Below, in pieces: positions 1 to 8,151 of a stretch of DNA of 44,674 bases (position 1 is its first letter; every line of letters begins with the position of its first letter). Under the pieces are notes generated by a model that saw nothing but the letters and a program-made list of their open reading frames with translations, did no database searches and was not told the DNA's origin. Where the stretch lies: assembly GCA_045643285.1 (NCBI GenBank), contig JAZUKN010000031.1, forward strand, positions 1-44,674, written 5' to 3'. The stretch comes from UMGS1696 sp045643285. Lineage in GTDB: Bacteria > Bacillota > Clostridia > Oscillospirales > CAG-272. The translations under genes were made by a program, and so were the position numbers.

Positions 1-103
1 CGACAAGGTTGAAGGTTCTTTGCCTTTCGCTGTTCGCGCCTATCGCTCCGCCGAAGTAAAGGGTCATGAATGCCAGCAGGATGATCTGAAGGGCTATTTT
101 CAT
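1..103 (-). CDS. small membrane protein, 3' end outside the window
   Basis: An open frame starts at ATG 103 and runs off the left edge; about 34 residues are visible. It begins MKIALQIILLAFMTLYFGG, a positively charged N-terminus followed by one hydrophobic segment, consistent with a small membrane protein or signal anchor. A strong AGGAGG lies about 8 nt upstream, and the start overlaps the RecU stop as ATGA, suggesting translational coupling. The function is not recognisable. Confidence 0.6.
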   Translation of the reverse strand, partial: MKIALQIILLAFMTLYFGGAIGANSERQRTFNLV

Positions 104-696
104 GCCGGTGCGCCTCCTTTCTTCATTTTTTCGATGATTTCAAGGTAGGGAAGACCTGTCTCTCCGCCTGTCTTGATTTCCCAGTCTGGGTGAAATTGTT
201 CCGGCGACGCGCTCGCCATTCCCGGCGTCTGCCACGTCCAGCCGTATGCCGTTATTGTTCGCTGCTCGCACTTTGTTGCCTTTGCCGGTTTCTTTTCCCA
301 CGCCTCCCGTGCTTCCTTCCAGAAGATCCACGGTACCGCGAAGAAGCGGCGAAGTCCGAAGCTGACGATCACGATTCCGACCGCCTCTGGGTCTGCGGTG
401 TAGTCGTTCATGTACTCGGCTTGGTGCGGTTCCACTCGGCTGAAGGATATCCTTGCTCCTTCCTCGTGCTTTGCCTCGACTGCGACCGGCGTTGATTTGT
501 ATCTTCCGAGGTAGTCCACGCAGCTCTTTTCCTCGACCTTGCAGTTGACGATCCTGCCGGTTCCGTCCCGAAGCGGTATGAATTCGGTCGGCACTTTGTG
601 GACGCAGGCTTTCTTTTTTCTCTGGTATGCGGTGTGGACGTATTTCAGAAAGTCCTCGAACGGCTGACCTCGGTTTGCTCTGCTGTAATCCTTCAT
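100..696 (-). CDS. recU: RecU-family Holliday junction resolvase
   Basis: About 198 residues, matching the family length of roughly 200. The N-terminal block NRGQPFEDFLKYV and the later VDYLGRYKSTPVAVEAK with the downstream HQAEYM segment match the RecU/PrfA nuclease fold, in which acidic and lysine residues of D...ExK bind metal and cleave four-way junctions. The phage copy probably resolves recombination or replication intermediates made by the RecT system. The frame is open further upstream to 792, but the start at 696 overlaps the preceding stop as ATGA and keeps the conserved N-terminus, so it is preferred; its RBS is weak (AGGA). Confidence 0.85.
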   Translation of the reverse strand: MKDYSRANRGQPFEDFLKYVHTAYQRKKKACVHKVPTEFIPLRDGTGRIVNCKVEEKSCVDYLGRYKSTPVAVEAKHEEGARISFSRVEPHQAEYMNDYTADPEAVGIVIVSFGLRRFFAVPWIFWKEAREAWEKKPAKATKCEQRTITAYGWTWQTPGMASASPEQFHPDWEIKTGGETGLPYLEIIEKMKKGGAPA

Positions 697-1061
697 GGTG
701 TCACCGTCCTGTACGGCTCGTACCTGCTTTTCAGGTTCTGGTTGTCCCTGCAGGTTGTGCATTTCTGGTGTCGGTTGCCGTGCCATCTGCAAGTCTCGCA
801 GGTGAGGTCTACGCCTTCGCCGCCGATGTCTATGTAAGGCTCCACGCCGTACTTGGCTGATTCCTCGTCCGTTCTTGGGTCTGTCCCGTCCTCTCGGACG
901 AAGGTGTATCCTTCTTCCGGGAACATCGTACCCGTGCCGTTCTGCAGATTCTCGTAGTGCAGGCTTCCGTCTTCCTGAAGGATGAGGCTGTCGTGCTGGT
1001 TTGTGCCGTATTCGTGGATATTTCCGCTGGTGTTGTCTCTGACGTAAAGTTTGACGCTCAT
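693..1061 (-). CDS. phage protein with C-terminal four-cysteine motif
   Basis: A 122-residue protein of unknown function. The N-terminal two thirds are polar and predicted soluble. Near the C-terminus the run CETCRWHGNRHQKCTTC has two CxxC pairs separated by a His-rich loop, which looks like a small zinc-binding knuckle of the kind seen in nucleic-acid-binding phage proteins. It starts 12 nt after a strong AGGAGG, and its first codon overlaps the preceding stop as ATGA. Position between small early proteins and recU points to an accessory early function only. Confidence 0.6.
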   Translation of the reverse strand: MSVKLYVRDNTSGNIHEYGTNQHDSLILQEDGSLHYENLQNGTGTMFPEEGYTFVREDGTDPRTDEESAKYGVEPYIDIGGEGVDLTCETCRWHGNRHQKCTTCRDNQNLKSRYEPYRTVTP

Positions 1062-1375
1062 GCGGTGCCTCCTATGACACCGTCCGTGATTGCGTTCTGG
1101 GCTTCCTTGCGGAGCCGGAGAATTGCTCCTCCGCCGATTCCGTTTCCGCTGCCGACCTTTCCAGCGAGGTAATTGATGAAACGCTCGACGGTGTCCGCTT
1201 CGCCTTTGTGCTGGGCGTTGTCTTCCTTTGCCAGCCGGATTCCTTCGTCAACACCGAGGCTGTGCTGTCTGTCCATGAATTCGCACAGCTGCTGGTCTGT
1301 CATTTTTCGCAGGCTGACAGCGCGGTCGTGAACGGCTCGCTCTTCGTCAGTCATCCGGCAGTTCTTCTTTGCCAT
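1058..1375 (-). CDS. hypothetical early phage protein
   Basis: About 105 residues, charged and mostly helical, with no recognised domain. The start at 1375 (MAKKNCRMTDEERAV) is preferred over an in-frame ATG at 1414 because GGAGG lies 7 nt upstream. It overlaps the end of the methyltransferase gene by 29 nt and the next gene by 4 nt, so it is co-translated in the early operon. The C-terminal part is glycine-rich (VGSGNGIGGGAIL). Confidence 0.55.
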   Translation of the reverse strand: MAKKNCRMTDEERAVHDRAVSLRKMTDQQLCEFMDRQHSLGVDEGIRLAKEDNAQHKGEADTVERFINYLAGKVGSGNGIGGGAILRLRKEAQNAITDGVIGGTA

Positions 1376-2336
1376 TGTTCTGTCCTCCTGTTCTTTCGTT
1401 GATAAACTTTTCATAGTCTGGGTTCAGCTCTATTCCGATGCAGTTCCTTCCGAGCCGGTTTGCCACCTGTGCCGTGGTTCCGCTTCCGATGAATGGGTCG
1501 AGAACCGTTCCGCCTTTTCTGCATCCGGCAAGGATGCACGGCTCTATAAGTTCCGGCGGGAAGGTTGCGAAGTGTGCGCCTTTGTATGGTCTTGTGCATA
1601 CCGTCCATACGTCGCGCCGGTTCTTGACCGGCTTCCCGTTCTTGAACCTCCACCGTTCGTGTGGCTTTCCTGCGACGTGCTGGCTCTGCGGGTTGCTGCC
1701 CGGTGCCTTCATGTCGGCGTATTTGGTTCCGCCGGTGTTGATGGTCTCTTTGCGCCCGTCGTAATGCGCCGGTATCAGGACTGCGTCGTTGTCGTAGTAG
1801 TATTTTCTGGATTTGGCGAGCATCAGAATGTGTTCGTAGCATTTTGTCGGTCTGTCCTTTACGCTCTCCGGCATCACGTTCGGCTTCTGCCATATGATGT
1901 CGCTCCGCAGGTACCAGCCGTCCGCCCTCAATGCAAAGGCGAGCATCCACGGTATTCCGATGAGGTCTTTCGGCTTGCATCCGTCCGCTTTGGTCTTGTC
2001 CAGAAGCCCGCCGACGATGCTCATGTAGTCGCTGCTCTTGCTTCTGTCCTTGCTGTGCGTTCCGTCCCGCATCCTGCCTTTTCCGCTTCCCGCGTAGCTG
2101 TCTCCGATGACGATCCAGAGTGTGCCGTCTTCTTTGAGCGTCCGCTTCACCTCTCTGAAAACCTCAACAAGGCGGGCGATGTAGTCGGTCGGCGTTTCTT
2201 CCAGTCCGATCTGACCTTCGGTGCCGTAGTCTCGCAGTCCGTAGTACGGCGGGCTGGTGATGCAGGTGTCGATTGTTCCGTCTGGGATCGTCCGCAGGCT
2301 TTCGAGTGCGTCTCCGATGATTATTCTGTTCATCAT
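1347..2336 (-). CDS. beta-class site-specific DNA methyltransferase
   Basis: About 329 residues. The catalytic motif IV, TSPPYYGL, is near the N-terminus and the SAM-binding motif I, DPFIGSGTT, near the C-terminus. That order defines the beta group of N6-adenine/N4-cytosine methyltransferases; the base and target cannot be read from sequence. No restriction endonuclease is adjacent, so it is an orphan enzyme, possibly protecting phage DNA or marking replication and packaging. Two consecutive ATG codons (2336, 2333) follow a GGAGG; the stop of the loader gene overlaps them. The frame stays open far upstream inside the loader gene, but that extension has no methyltransferase similarity. Confidence 0.88.
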   Translation of the reverse strand: MMNRIIIGDALESLRTIPDGTIDTCITSPPYYGLRDYGTEGQIGLEETPTDYIARLVEVFREVKRTLKEDGTLWIVIGDSYAGSGKGRMRDGTHSKDRSKSSDYMSIVGGLLDKTKADGCKPKDLIGIPWMLAFALRADGWYLRSDIIWQKPNVMPESVKDRPTKCYEHILMLAKSRKYYYDNDAVLIPAHYDGRKETINTGGTKYADMKAPGSNPQSQHVAGKPHERWRFKNGKPVKNRRDVWTVCTRPYKGAHFATFPPELIEPCILAGCRKGGTVLDPFIGSGTTAQVANRLGRNCIGIELNPDYEKFINERTGGQNNGKEELPDD

Positions 2337-3385
2337 TTCGTCCTCCAGCTTTCCCAGTACATTTCGATGCCCGCGCACATCTCGCGCAGGCGGTCGAGGG
2401 TTTTCTCGGCGTTCCTTGTGTCTCCGATTTTTCCTCCGTATATCGGTGTCATTCTGCGGATCAGCTCGTCGCCGGTGTAGTTCGTTGTGACGATGGTCGG
2501 CATATAAGCCTCGTACCGTGCGTTGATGATGGCATATATCCGGGTGATGCCCCATTCGGTTGCCTGCTCGCTTCCGATGTCGTCGATGACCAGCAGCGGG
2601 ATTTCCTCGTAGAGTTTCATGATCTCCGCCTCGGTCGCCGTCTCGTTGGTGTCGAAGCTGTTCTTGATTTTCGCCAGAAGGTCGATCATCGTCATGCAAA
2701 TGACCGGCATTCCGCCTTGCATGTGCTGGTTCGCTATGCTACAGGCGAGGTGCGTCTTGCCGGTTCCGAAAGAGCCGGTAATGAACAGCCCGTTCCTTTC
2801 CTTGTCCGGCGGCAGGGGCTTTCCGTGTTCGTCGCGCTTCGGCATCATGATTGAGAAGCTGTCGGCGTAGCGTTTGCATTTCTCGTATGCCTTTCGGTTC
2901 AGATCGTTGACCTCGAACCTTTCAAAGGTGCGGTTGACGAACCTTCCACGGATTCCGCTGTCTTTGATGAGGCGGGCGATGCGCTTCTGGGTTCGCTCTG
3001 CCTCCTCTTTGCGTTTTTTCTCTTCCTCGGCTTCCTTCTTCAGGCGTTCCTGCTCCTGCCAGTATGTTTTGGCTTCGTCGCAGTCGCACCGTTCTGGCTC
3101 GTCAAACCATTTGAAGACCTCTTTCCGCTTGTCGAAAAAGCTCTTGATGCCGAAATAGTAAAGGGTTTTTCCGCAGTATTGGCAGGTGACCGGCTCCGGC
3201 GGTTGGCTCGCCATCTTCCAGCCTTCCGCGACTGCTATGTCGCTTCGTATCTTGAAGCTGTCTTGTTTTTCGTCGCCGTCTTCATCATTCGTCTTTGAAG
3301 CCTGCGGGGGTTCCAGTTCCGCCTTTTCGGCTCTGGTTAGCGGTGCTGACATTGCTGCCGCCAGAAGATTGCCCATTGATTCCAT
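2333..3385 (-). CDS. DnaC-like replicative helicase loader
   Basis: A 350-residue AAA+ ATPase. The N-terminal third has a CQYCG...CDCD cysteine cluster (probable zinc site) and a charged coiled-coil stretch rich in Lys/Glu. Walker A GSFGTGKTH is near residue 207 and Walker B LLVIDDIG follows, as in DnaC/DnaI/IstB loaders that place DnaB helicase on DNA. It sits directly after the initiator gene, as in many Firmicute phages. The start at 3385 has a near-perfect AAGGAGGTG and so overlaps the initiator coding region by 101 nt in another frame. Confidence 0.88.
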   Translation of the reverse strand: MESMGNLLAAAMSAPLTRAEKAELEPPQASKTNDEDGDEKQDSFKIRSDIAVAEGWKMASQPPEPVTCQYCGKTLYYFGIKSFFDKRKEVFKWFDEPERCDCDEAKTYWQEQERLKKEAEEEKKRKEEAERTQKRIARLIKDSGIRGRFVNRTFERFEVNDLNRKAYEKCKRYADSFSIMMPKRDEHGKPLPPDKERNGLFITGSFGTGKTHLACSIANQHMQGGMPVICMTMIDLLAKIKNSFDTNETATEAEIMKLYEEIPLLVIDDIGSEQATEWGITRIYAIINARYEAYMPTIVTTNYTGDELIRRMTPIYGGKIGDTRNAEKTLDRLREMCAGIEMYWESWRTK

Positions 3386-4067
3386 CCGTCCTCACCTCCT
3401 TGATTTCGTCTTCCCAGCGTCCTCCGTTGAGCCATGTCGCTGGGTGCGGTATAAACCGTCCATTTTCTTTCTGCCAGTCCTCGCTGTGCTTGGCTGCTTC
3501 GATGGCTGCCATTATCTTCGAGAACAGCACCTCGGTCGGTTTTATTTTCATCCACGCTCTCTTGGCGTTGGTTTTTGCTTTTTTGTTCGGGTATGCGCTC
3601 CAGAATTCGTCGAAGCGACGATCCTGAAGGCTCGGCTTTTCGTCGTCCTTTACTTCCGGCTCGTCTTCCTCGTCATTGTCTGGTGCTTGTCTGGTGCTTG
3701 TCTGGTGCTGTGTTGGTGCTTCCTCTTCCCATCCGGGCGGGGGCGGTATTTCGCTTTCCTTCTCCTTCATGTGCGGATTTTGGTGCTTGGTGAAGTTTAC
3801 GACCTGTATGTACCGTTCGCCTTCGACCTCGTACCGAATGAGGAAGCCACCGTCTGCCAGCTGCTGAAGCATTCCACTCGTTTCTTCGGCGGTCACGTCG
3901 TCATATCCGAGAAGCGTCTTTTTGATTTTCCTCGGTCTGTCTTCGAGCCGCCCTTCGCGGTCTGCGATAGTCCACAGTCCGATGAAGAGCAGCCTTGCCA
4001 GTGGGTCGATGCTTCCGAGTATTTCGTTGTCGAAGAATGCGGGTTTAATGTTTCGTGTTCGTGCCAC
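3285..4067 (-). CDS. phage replication initiator (replisome organizer type)
   Basis: A 260-residue protein starting MARTRNIKPAFFDNEILG, the N-terminal winged-helix region seen in phage replisome organizer/DnaD-like initiators. A hydrophilic linker (about residues 100-150) is followed by a conserved-looking C-terminal block, RFDEFWSAYPNKKAK, and RFIPHPATWLNGGRW, found in related phage replication proteins. It likely binds the origin and recruits the loader encoded next. Its own linker-coding DNA holds tandem 11-bp repeats, as expected for an origin inside an initiator gene. The 3' end overlaps the loader gene by 101 nt. Confidence 0.82.
   Translation of the reverse strand: MARTRNIKPAFFDNEILGSIDPLARLLFIGLWTIADREGRLEDRPRKIKKTLLGYDDVTAEETSGMLQQLADGGFLIRYEVEGERYIQVVNFTKHQNPHMKEKESEIPPPPGWEEEAPTQHQTSTRQAPDNDEEDEPEVKDDEKPSLQDRRFDEFWSAYPNKKAKTNAKRAWMKIKPTEVLFSKIMAAIEAAKHSEDWQKENGRFIPHPATWLNGGRWEDEIKEVRTDGINGQSSGGSNVSTANQSRKGGTGTPAGFKDE
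3677..3720. repeat. tandem 11-bp iterons, probable element replication origin
   Basis: Four consecutive 11-bp units: TGTCTGGTGCT three times exactly, then GTGTTGGTGCT, all sharing TGGTGCT. A further isolated TGGTGCT lies at 3781-3787. Eleven is not a multiple of three, so the translated residues do not repeat; selection would act on DNA, with one unit per helical turn. Location inside the linker of the initiator gene mirrors lambdoid and Firmicute phage origins. No DNA-unwinding element was clearly identified. Confidence 0.65.
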
Positions 4068-4091
4068 TCTTGGTTCCTCCTTTCGTCTGGG

Positions 4092-4793
4092 TTAGCATAC
4101 GTACACCTCCGTGCCGGTTGCTTTCTGTACCGCCGTTCTGAACCTCTCCGCGTCGCTGTTGTTACCTGAAAGGTGGAGAAGGTATATCTGCTTGACCTTT
4201 GTCAGGTCGTTCGCCTTCAAAAGGTCGAGGAAGTGGTCGAGGCTCATGTGGCTCTTGATCAGTCTCGGTACCAGCTCCGCCGGTATGTATCCGTGCCGGA
4301 CGCTTTCTTCGATGATGTCCATGCTGTAGTTGCATTCGCCCATTATGTGGGTCAGTCCATCGAAGCGGTATTTCAGGTAGTAGGTGTCCGTAAAGTATAG
4401 GAGTTTCTCGTGCGTTGTCCTTGATTCAAGCAGGAAGCCCAGCGGTTCCGGCGCGTCGTGCTGCACGTCGAACGGTAGCACCGTGAATGTTCCTACCGTG
4501 AATTCCTTCAGGGCTTCCACGCGCTTGATGTGGTGTCCTGTGAGGCTTCTGGCGGTCGCTGTGCCATCGCTGGTGTAAATGTCAACACCGGCTTTTGCGA
4601 GGTCTCCTGCGGCTTTGACGTGGTCTCCGTGTGCGTGTGTTATCAGGCAGCCTGCAAGGTCCCGCACACGGAAGTTTAACGCCTCTCTGATCGCCTTTAT
4701 CGGTATGCCTGCATCCAGCAGCAGGGCTGTGGTCCCGTCGCTTACGCGGTAGGCGTTGCCCGTGCTGCCGGATGCGATGACCGTGATCTGCAT
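4092..4793 (-). CDS. metallo-beta-lactamase-fold hydrolase of phage type
   Basis: A 233-residue MBL-fold protein. The N-terminal VIASGSTGNAY block, LLLDAGIP and the metal motif THAHGDH (HxHxDH) are followed by further conserved acidic and histidine positions (FTDT, GECNYS, SHMSLDH, LLHLS). It resembles the YycJ-like branch. Such genes commonly lie next to recT in Firmicute phages and may act as a nuclease in recombination, but no substrate is proven. The start codon overlaps the RecT stop by one base (TGATG). Confidence 0.8.
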   Translation of the reverse strand: MQITVIASGSTGNAYRVSDGTTALLLDAGIPIKAIREALNFRVRDLAGCLITHAHGDHVKAAGDLAKAGVDIYTSDGTATARSLTGHHIKRVEALKEFTVGTFTVLPFDVQHDAPEPLGFLLESRTTHEKLLYFTDTYYLKYRFDGLTHIMGECNYSMDIIEESVRHGYIPAELVPRLIKSHMSLDHFLDLLKANDLTKVKQIYLLHLSGNNSDAERFRTAVQKATGTEVYVC

Positions 4794-5860
4794 CAGAAGT
4801 CTACGTCGTCCGTTCCTTCGCTGCCGTTGCTGCCGTCGGCTGCGGGGATGACCTCGCCGGTCGCGGTATCGACATTCGACGGTGCCGCATTGGGGAGTGC
4901 TTTGGGTTCGGTTGTGTCGATGAGCGTCACGTTGGCGTTGGCGTTGATTTCTGCCTGCGCTTCGATTTCTGCGTATCGGGCTTCGCGCATCTTCATGTAC
5001 TGGTAGTTGTCGTCCACCTTCTTCGGGTCTCTCGGCAGGTGCTTTGCACTGAACGCCTCGCGGATGATGGTCTTTCTGACCATTTCATCGAGCCAGCCTT
5101 CGGATTCGACTTCGACCTGTTTTCCATTCTCCCATACCTTCGTCTTGCCGCCCCAGAAGTTCGCGCTTGCGTATTTGGGCTTGCGCTTCTCGATGTCCTT
5201 CATCGGCATGATGATGAGTTCGTTCTTGGTCGGGTCTGCAAATTCGATGTATGCGAAGCCGCCGACGATCTGTCCTCTGTCGAAGGCGTTTGTGATCTCG
5301 AATTCGTAGCTCTCCACGCGGTTGTCCTTGCCCTTCTTAATGGGGCGGAAGCTGTCGGTGCTGTAGACCACCTCAATGGTGACCGCAGTCGGAACCTCGA
5401 CCGCGTATTTCTCGGCGATGTATCGGATTCCGTTGTAGCCTTCCATCAGGGTGATGTCGTAGTTGTTTCGCTTGTTGTTCTTATAAGGGATCGGGAAGAG
5501 CATATTGTCCTGCGTCATGTCCAGTCCCATGCGGGCGTAGTGTACAAGGTCAAGGGCGAGGTCGTTCAGGTTGACCGTGTTCCAGTTGACCGGGGTCTCG
5601 TTGTCGTACTTGTGGTCTTTGTTCGCCGCATTCTTGCGGAGGCGTTCTTCCTCGGCTGCTTTGAGTGCGCGGTCGATTACGATGAAGTAGCCCTGAATGA
5701 GCGTCCTCTGGTAGTCGGTGACCTGCATCGCTCCGGCGACGCTGCCTCCGAATTCCTTCAGGACTGTGTTGGTGAACCTCTCGCTCATTGCGAGCTGCTC
5801 GGTCTTTTCTGCGGGCAGGTTATTGCCCTGTGTCGTGGTGGTGAGTTCTTTCGTTGCCAT
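4793..5860 (-). CDS. recT: RecT-family single-strand annealing protein
   Basis: About 355 residues. The central region has the RecT landmarks: FKEFGG-like N-terminal segment (VLKEFGG), NLNDLALDLVHYARMGLDM, LMEGYNGIRY, and the KxWGGK...DEMVRKTIIREAF block. The family anneals complementary single strands during phage recombination. The C-terminal 50 residues are acidic and low in complexity. The start at 5860 (MATKEL) follows GGAGG by about 9 nt and is preferred over the in-frame ATG at 5875. Its usual exonuclease partner is not obvious; the adjacent Rad50-like ATPase and MBL protein may supply nuclease functions. Confidence 0.92.
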   Translation of the reverse strand: MATKELTTTTQGNNLPAEKTEQLAMSERFTNTVLKEFGGSVAGAMQVTDYQRTLIQGYFIVIDRALKAAEEERLRKNAANKDHKYDNETPVNWNTVNLNDLALDLVHYARMGLDMTQDNMLFPIPYKNNKRNNYDITLMEGYNGIRYIAEKYAVEVPTAVTIEVVYSTDSFRPIKKGKDNRVESYEFEITNAFDRGQIVGGFAYIEFADPTKNELIIMPMKDIEKRKPKYASANFWGGKTKVWENGKQVEVESEGWLDEMVRKTIIREAFSAKHLPRDPKKVDDNYQYMKMREARYAEIEAQAEINANANVTLIDTTEPKALPNAAPSNVDTATGEVIPAADGSNGSEGTDDVDF

Positions 5861-5909
5861 TTGTGATTCCTCCATTTGTTTTTATTCATCGCCTGTCGGC
5901 GGTGTTTGT

Positions 5910-7886
5910 TTAGTTCAGTTCGAGGCGGAGCTTCTTGTCCGGCTCGCTTACGACCAGTCGGATCGTCTGGGTGTCTGCTTCGGTCAGGTGGGTGACGCTC
6001 TCGGCGTTGTCGATGAACACCGGCATCTTGATTCCCCAGTGGTCTGAAAGGGTCGCTATGATTTCCAGCCCTGCGTTGATGCGGGCGGCGTTGTTTGCGA
6101 AGGTGTACGGTACCATTCTGCCGTCGGCTGCCGGTATCATTACCTCGCAGTCTTCCTTCACGCCTCCGTTCAGCTGCTCTTGGAAGAGGCGGAAGCGGAC
6201 GCTGTGGAATTTCGCGTTGATGCGCTCGGTGAGTGCGCTGACCTTTGCCTTCGTGAAAAGGTCGCAGAGGTAAATGCCTTTTTCCAGCTCCTCGTATTCG
6301 CCGGTCAGTTTCTTTTCCTGCTTTTCGAGTTCGCCGATCCTGCGCCTCTGGTTCTCCGCCATCGTCAGCTGCATCAGCTTGTCCTGCTCTTCTCGGATCG
6401 CGTCCTTTACGGCTCTTATTTTGGCTTCTACGGCGTTCTGTGCGTCGGTGGTGTTCTTGCCTGCATCTGCGAGTTTCGCTTCGTATTCGGCAAGCTGGGC
6501 GGCAAGGGCGGCGTATTCCTCGGTAGTCTCGTATGCCACCGTCGGAATGATGCGCTGCCGGAGTTCCGCTGCTCTGGCTTCGGCTTCCTTCTGGACTTCC
6601 TTCGCCTTATCTGCCTTAATTCGCAGGCTGGCGATTTCGGCTTCCAGTTCTTCGAGCCGGTCTTTGCTTGCCTCGGTCTTTCCTCTGTGGGAGAGTTCTT
6701 CGAGCTTCTTGCTTTTGCGGAGGTTGAAGTCCTCGCGCATCTTGTCTGTCTGCTCGGCGGGGAGCTGCTGTCCGCAGGTGGGGCAGACGCTCTGGCTCTC
6801 GTCCCACACCTCTGCTCTGGTCTTCTTGATTTCCTCGATCAGCGAGTTGCGGAGGGTGTCAATGCGGAGGCGTTCGCCGGACTTGCGGGTGATTTCCGTT
6901 TCTGCGTCTTCCACCTCGTGACGTGCTGTGGTTGCTTCTCTCTGGGCGAGAAGGATTTCCGCGTCGGTGTCGCTGTTCTGATCCTGCTGGTGCCTGATGT
7001 GTGTGGCTCGTCCTTCGGCGATTTTGGTTTTGATTTCCGCCATTTCCTGTCGGATCGTCGCCGCTGCGGTATCGCCGGTTGCGGCTGCCGCCTTTTCTTC
7101 GAGGAGCGCATCTCTCTTCTTTTCGAGGGTGGCGATGGTTCTTTCGATTTCCTCTGCGTTCAGTCCGCTGGTGTCAGGGATCGCTCTTTCCGATTCATCA
7201 ATGCGGGCGGGTATCTCGGTGAGCTGCCTGTTGATTTCCTTGCGTCTGGCTTCCGCGATTTTTCGGTACTCGTCCGTCGTGTAGTACTGCTCAGCGGTAC
7301 CATTCATGCGGAGGAAGTCCGGCAGTTCTTTGAGTTCGGGGTTCGTTGCGATGACCTCTGCGTCGGTGATGTCTCCGCAAATCTCCAGAAGGATTTTCCG
7401 TCTGGTGTCCCATGCGAGCTGTTCGGGGAAATAATCGGGCATCGTCAGCATCTTCGGCTTCTCGGTGTCTCCGCCGGTCATTCCGAGGACGGATGCGGTG
7501 AATTCTTTCTCTTTGACCGGCACTCCGTCGATCTCGTAGTCCACCGTGTGTCCGTCGAATTCTTCATGTGCGCTTCCGCGCTTTTTCTTGTAGACCTCCT
7601 TGTAGGTCTTCTTCAGGGTGATGATCCTGCCGTCGTCTGCGCTGAAGACCGCCTCTGCGCTGTGTTCGAGGTGGTGCAGATCTCCGTCGGCTCCTTTGGT
7701 CTTCGGCGTGTAGTTTTTCGCTGCGGTGCTTGCCTTGTCGAAGAGCAGCCATGTCAGGGCGTTGTAGACCGTCGTCTTGCCGGTGGCGTTGTCTCCGTAA
7801 ATGCTGGCGGATCGTCCGTCAGGGAAGTCGAACGTCAGGGCTTTGATTCCCTGAAAATTGTTAAGCGTGAGCTGCAAGAGTTTCAT
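5910..7886 (-). CDS. Rad50/SbcC-like AAA ATPase with zinc hook
   Basis: A 658-residue ABC-type ATPase. Walker A GDNATGKTT is at residues 31-39 after a RecF/SbcC-like start (LNNFQGIKALTFDF). A long charged coiled coil is interrupted by a zinc-hook CPTCGQ (C368, C371), and the C-terminal half returns to an ATPase lobe with Walker B-like PVFIDNAESV. It is shorter than SbcC (over 1000 residues) and has no SbcD nuclease beside it. In Firmicute phages such ATPases lie just upstream of recT, suggesting a role in end processing. The start has GGAG about 9 nt upstream and overlaps the preceding gene by 26 nt. Confidence 0.85.
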   Translation of the reverse strand: MKLLQLTLNNFQGIKALTFDFPDGRSASIYGDNATGKTTVYNALTWLLFDKASTAAKNYTPKTKGADGDLHHLEHSAEAVFSADDGRIITLKKTYKEVYKKKRGSAHEEFDGHTVDYEIDGVPVKEKEFTASVLGMTGGDTEKPKMLTMPDYFPEQLAWDTRRKILLEICGDITDAEVIATNPELKELPDFLRMNGTAEQYYTTDEYRKIAEARRKEINRQLTEIPARIDESERAIPDTSGLNAEEIERTIATLEKKRDALLEEKAAAATGDTAAATIRQEMAEIKTKIAEGRATHIRHQQDQNSDTDAEILLAQREATTARHEVEDAETEITRKSGERLRIDTLRNSLIEEIKKTRAEVWDESQSVCPTCGQQLPAEQTDKMREDFNLRKSKKLEELSHRGKTEASKDRLEELEAEIASLRIKADKAKEVQKEAEARAAELRQRIIPTVAYETTEEYAALAAQLAEYEAKLADAGKNTTDAQNAVEAKIRAVKDAIREEQDKLMQLTMAENQRRRIGELEKQEKKLTGEYEELEKGIYLCDLFTKAKVSALTERINAKFHSVRFRLFQEQLNGGVKEDCEVMIPAADGRMVPYTFANNAARINAGLEIIATLSDHWGIKMPVFIDNAESVTHLTEADTQTIRLVVSEPDKKLRLELN

Positions 7887-8139
7887 GCGTTTTTCTCCTT
7901 TCCATGTTCAGCCGTCCCATCTCGTTGATGTATTTCATCACGGCGTTTTCTCTGATATGTTCTTCTACCAGTTTTCCGAGGTAGTACGGTTTCCTTCTTT
8001 CACCTTCGAGGTCGCCCTCGCGGCTGATGATTCGTTCCAGCTTCCGTTTGGCTGCCGGTAGTGATTCTTTCCACTCCGCGTCTGTGATCTCTCTTCCGAG
8101 GTATCCGCAGGCTTCTTCTCTTACGTCTTCTTCAAACAT
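7861..8139 (-). CDS. hypothetical early phage protein
   Basis: A 92-residue, highly charged, mostly helical protein with no recognised domain. It lies between the cell-wall hydrolase gene (12-nt gap) and the Rad50-like ATPase gene (26-nt overlap), so it is in the same operon and possibly coupled to the ATPase. The RBS is AGGAGG-like (GGAGGTGCGCGA upstream of the ATG). Confidence 0.6.
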   Translation of the reverse strand: MFEEDVREEACGYLGREITDAEWKESLPAAKRKLERIISREGDLEGERRKPYYLGKLVEEHIRENAVMKYINEMGRLNMERRKTHETLAAHA

Positions 8140-8151
8140 TCGCGCACCTCC

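Noticed and set aside
2337..2699. Upstream extension of the methyltransferase frame
   Set aside because: Arg/His-rich shadow of the loader gene; the conserved methyltransferase start and RBS are at 2336/2333.
6180..7928. Long + strand open frame opposite the Rad50-like gene
   Set aside because: The translation is Phe/Gly/Val/Cys-rich without domains, mirrors the ATPase codons, and has no RBS.
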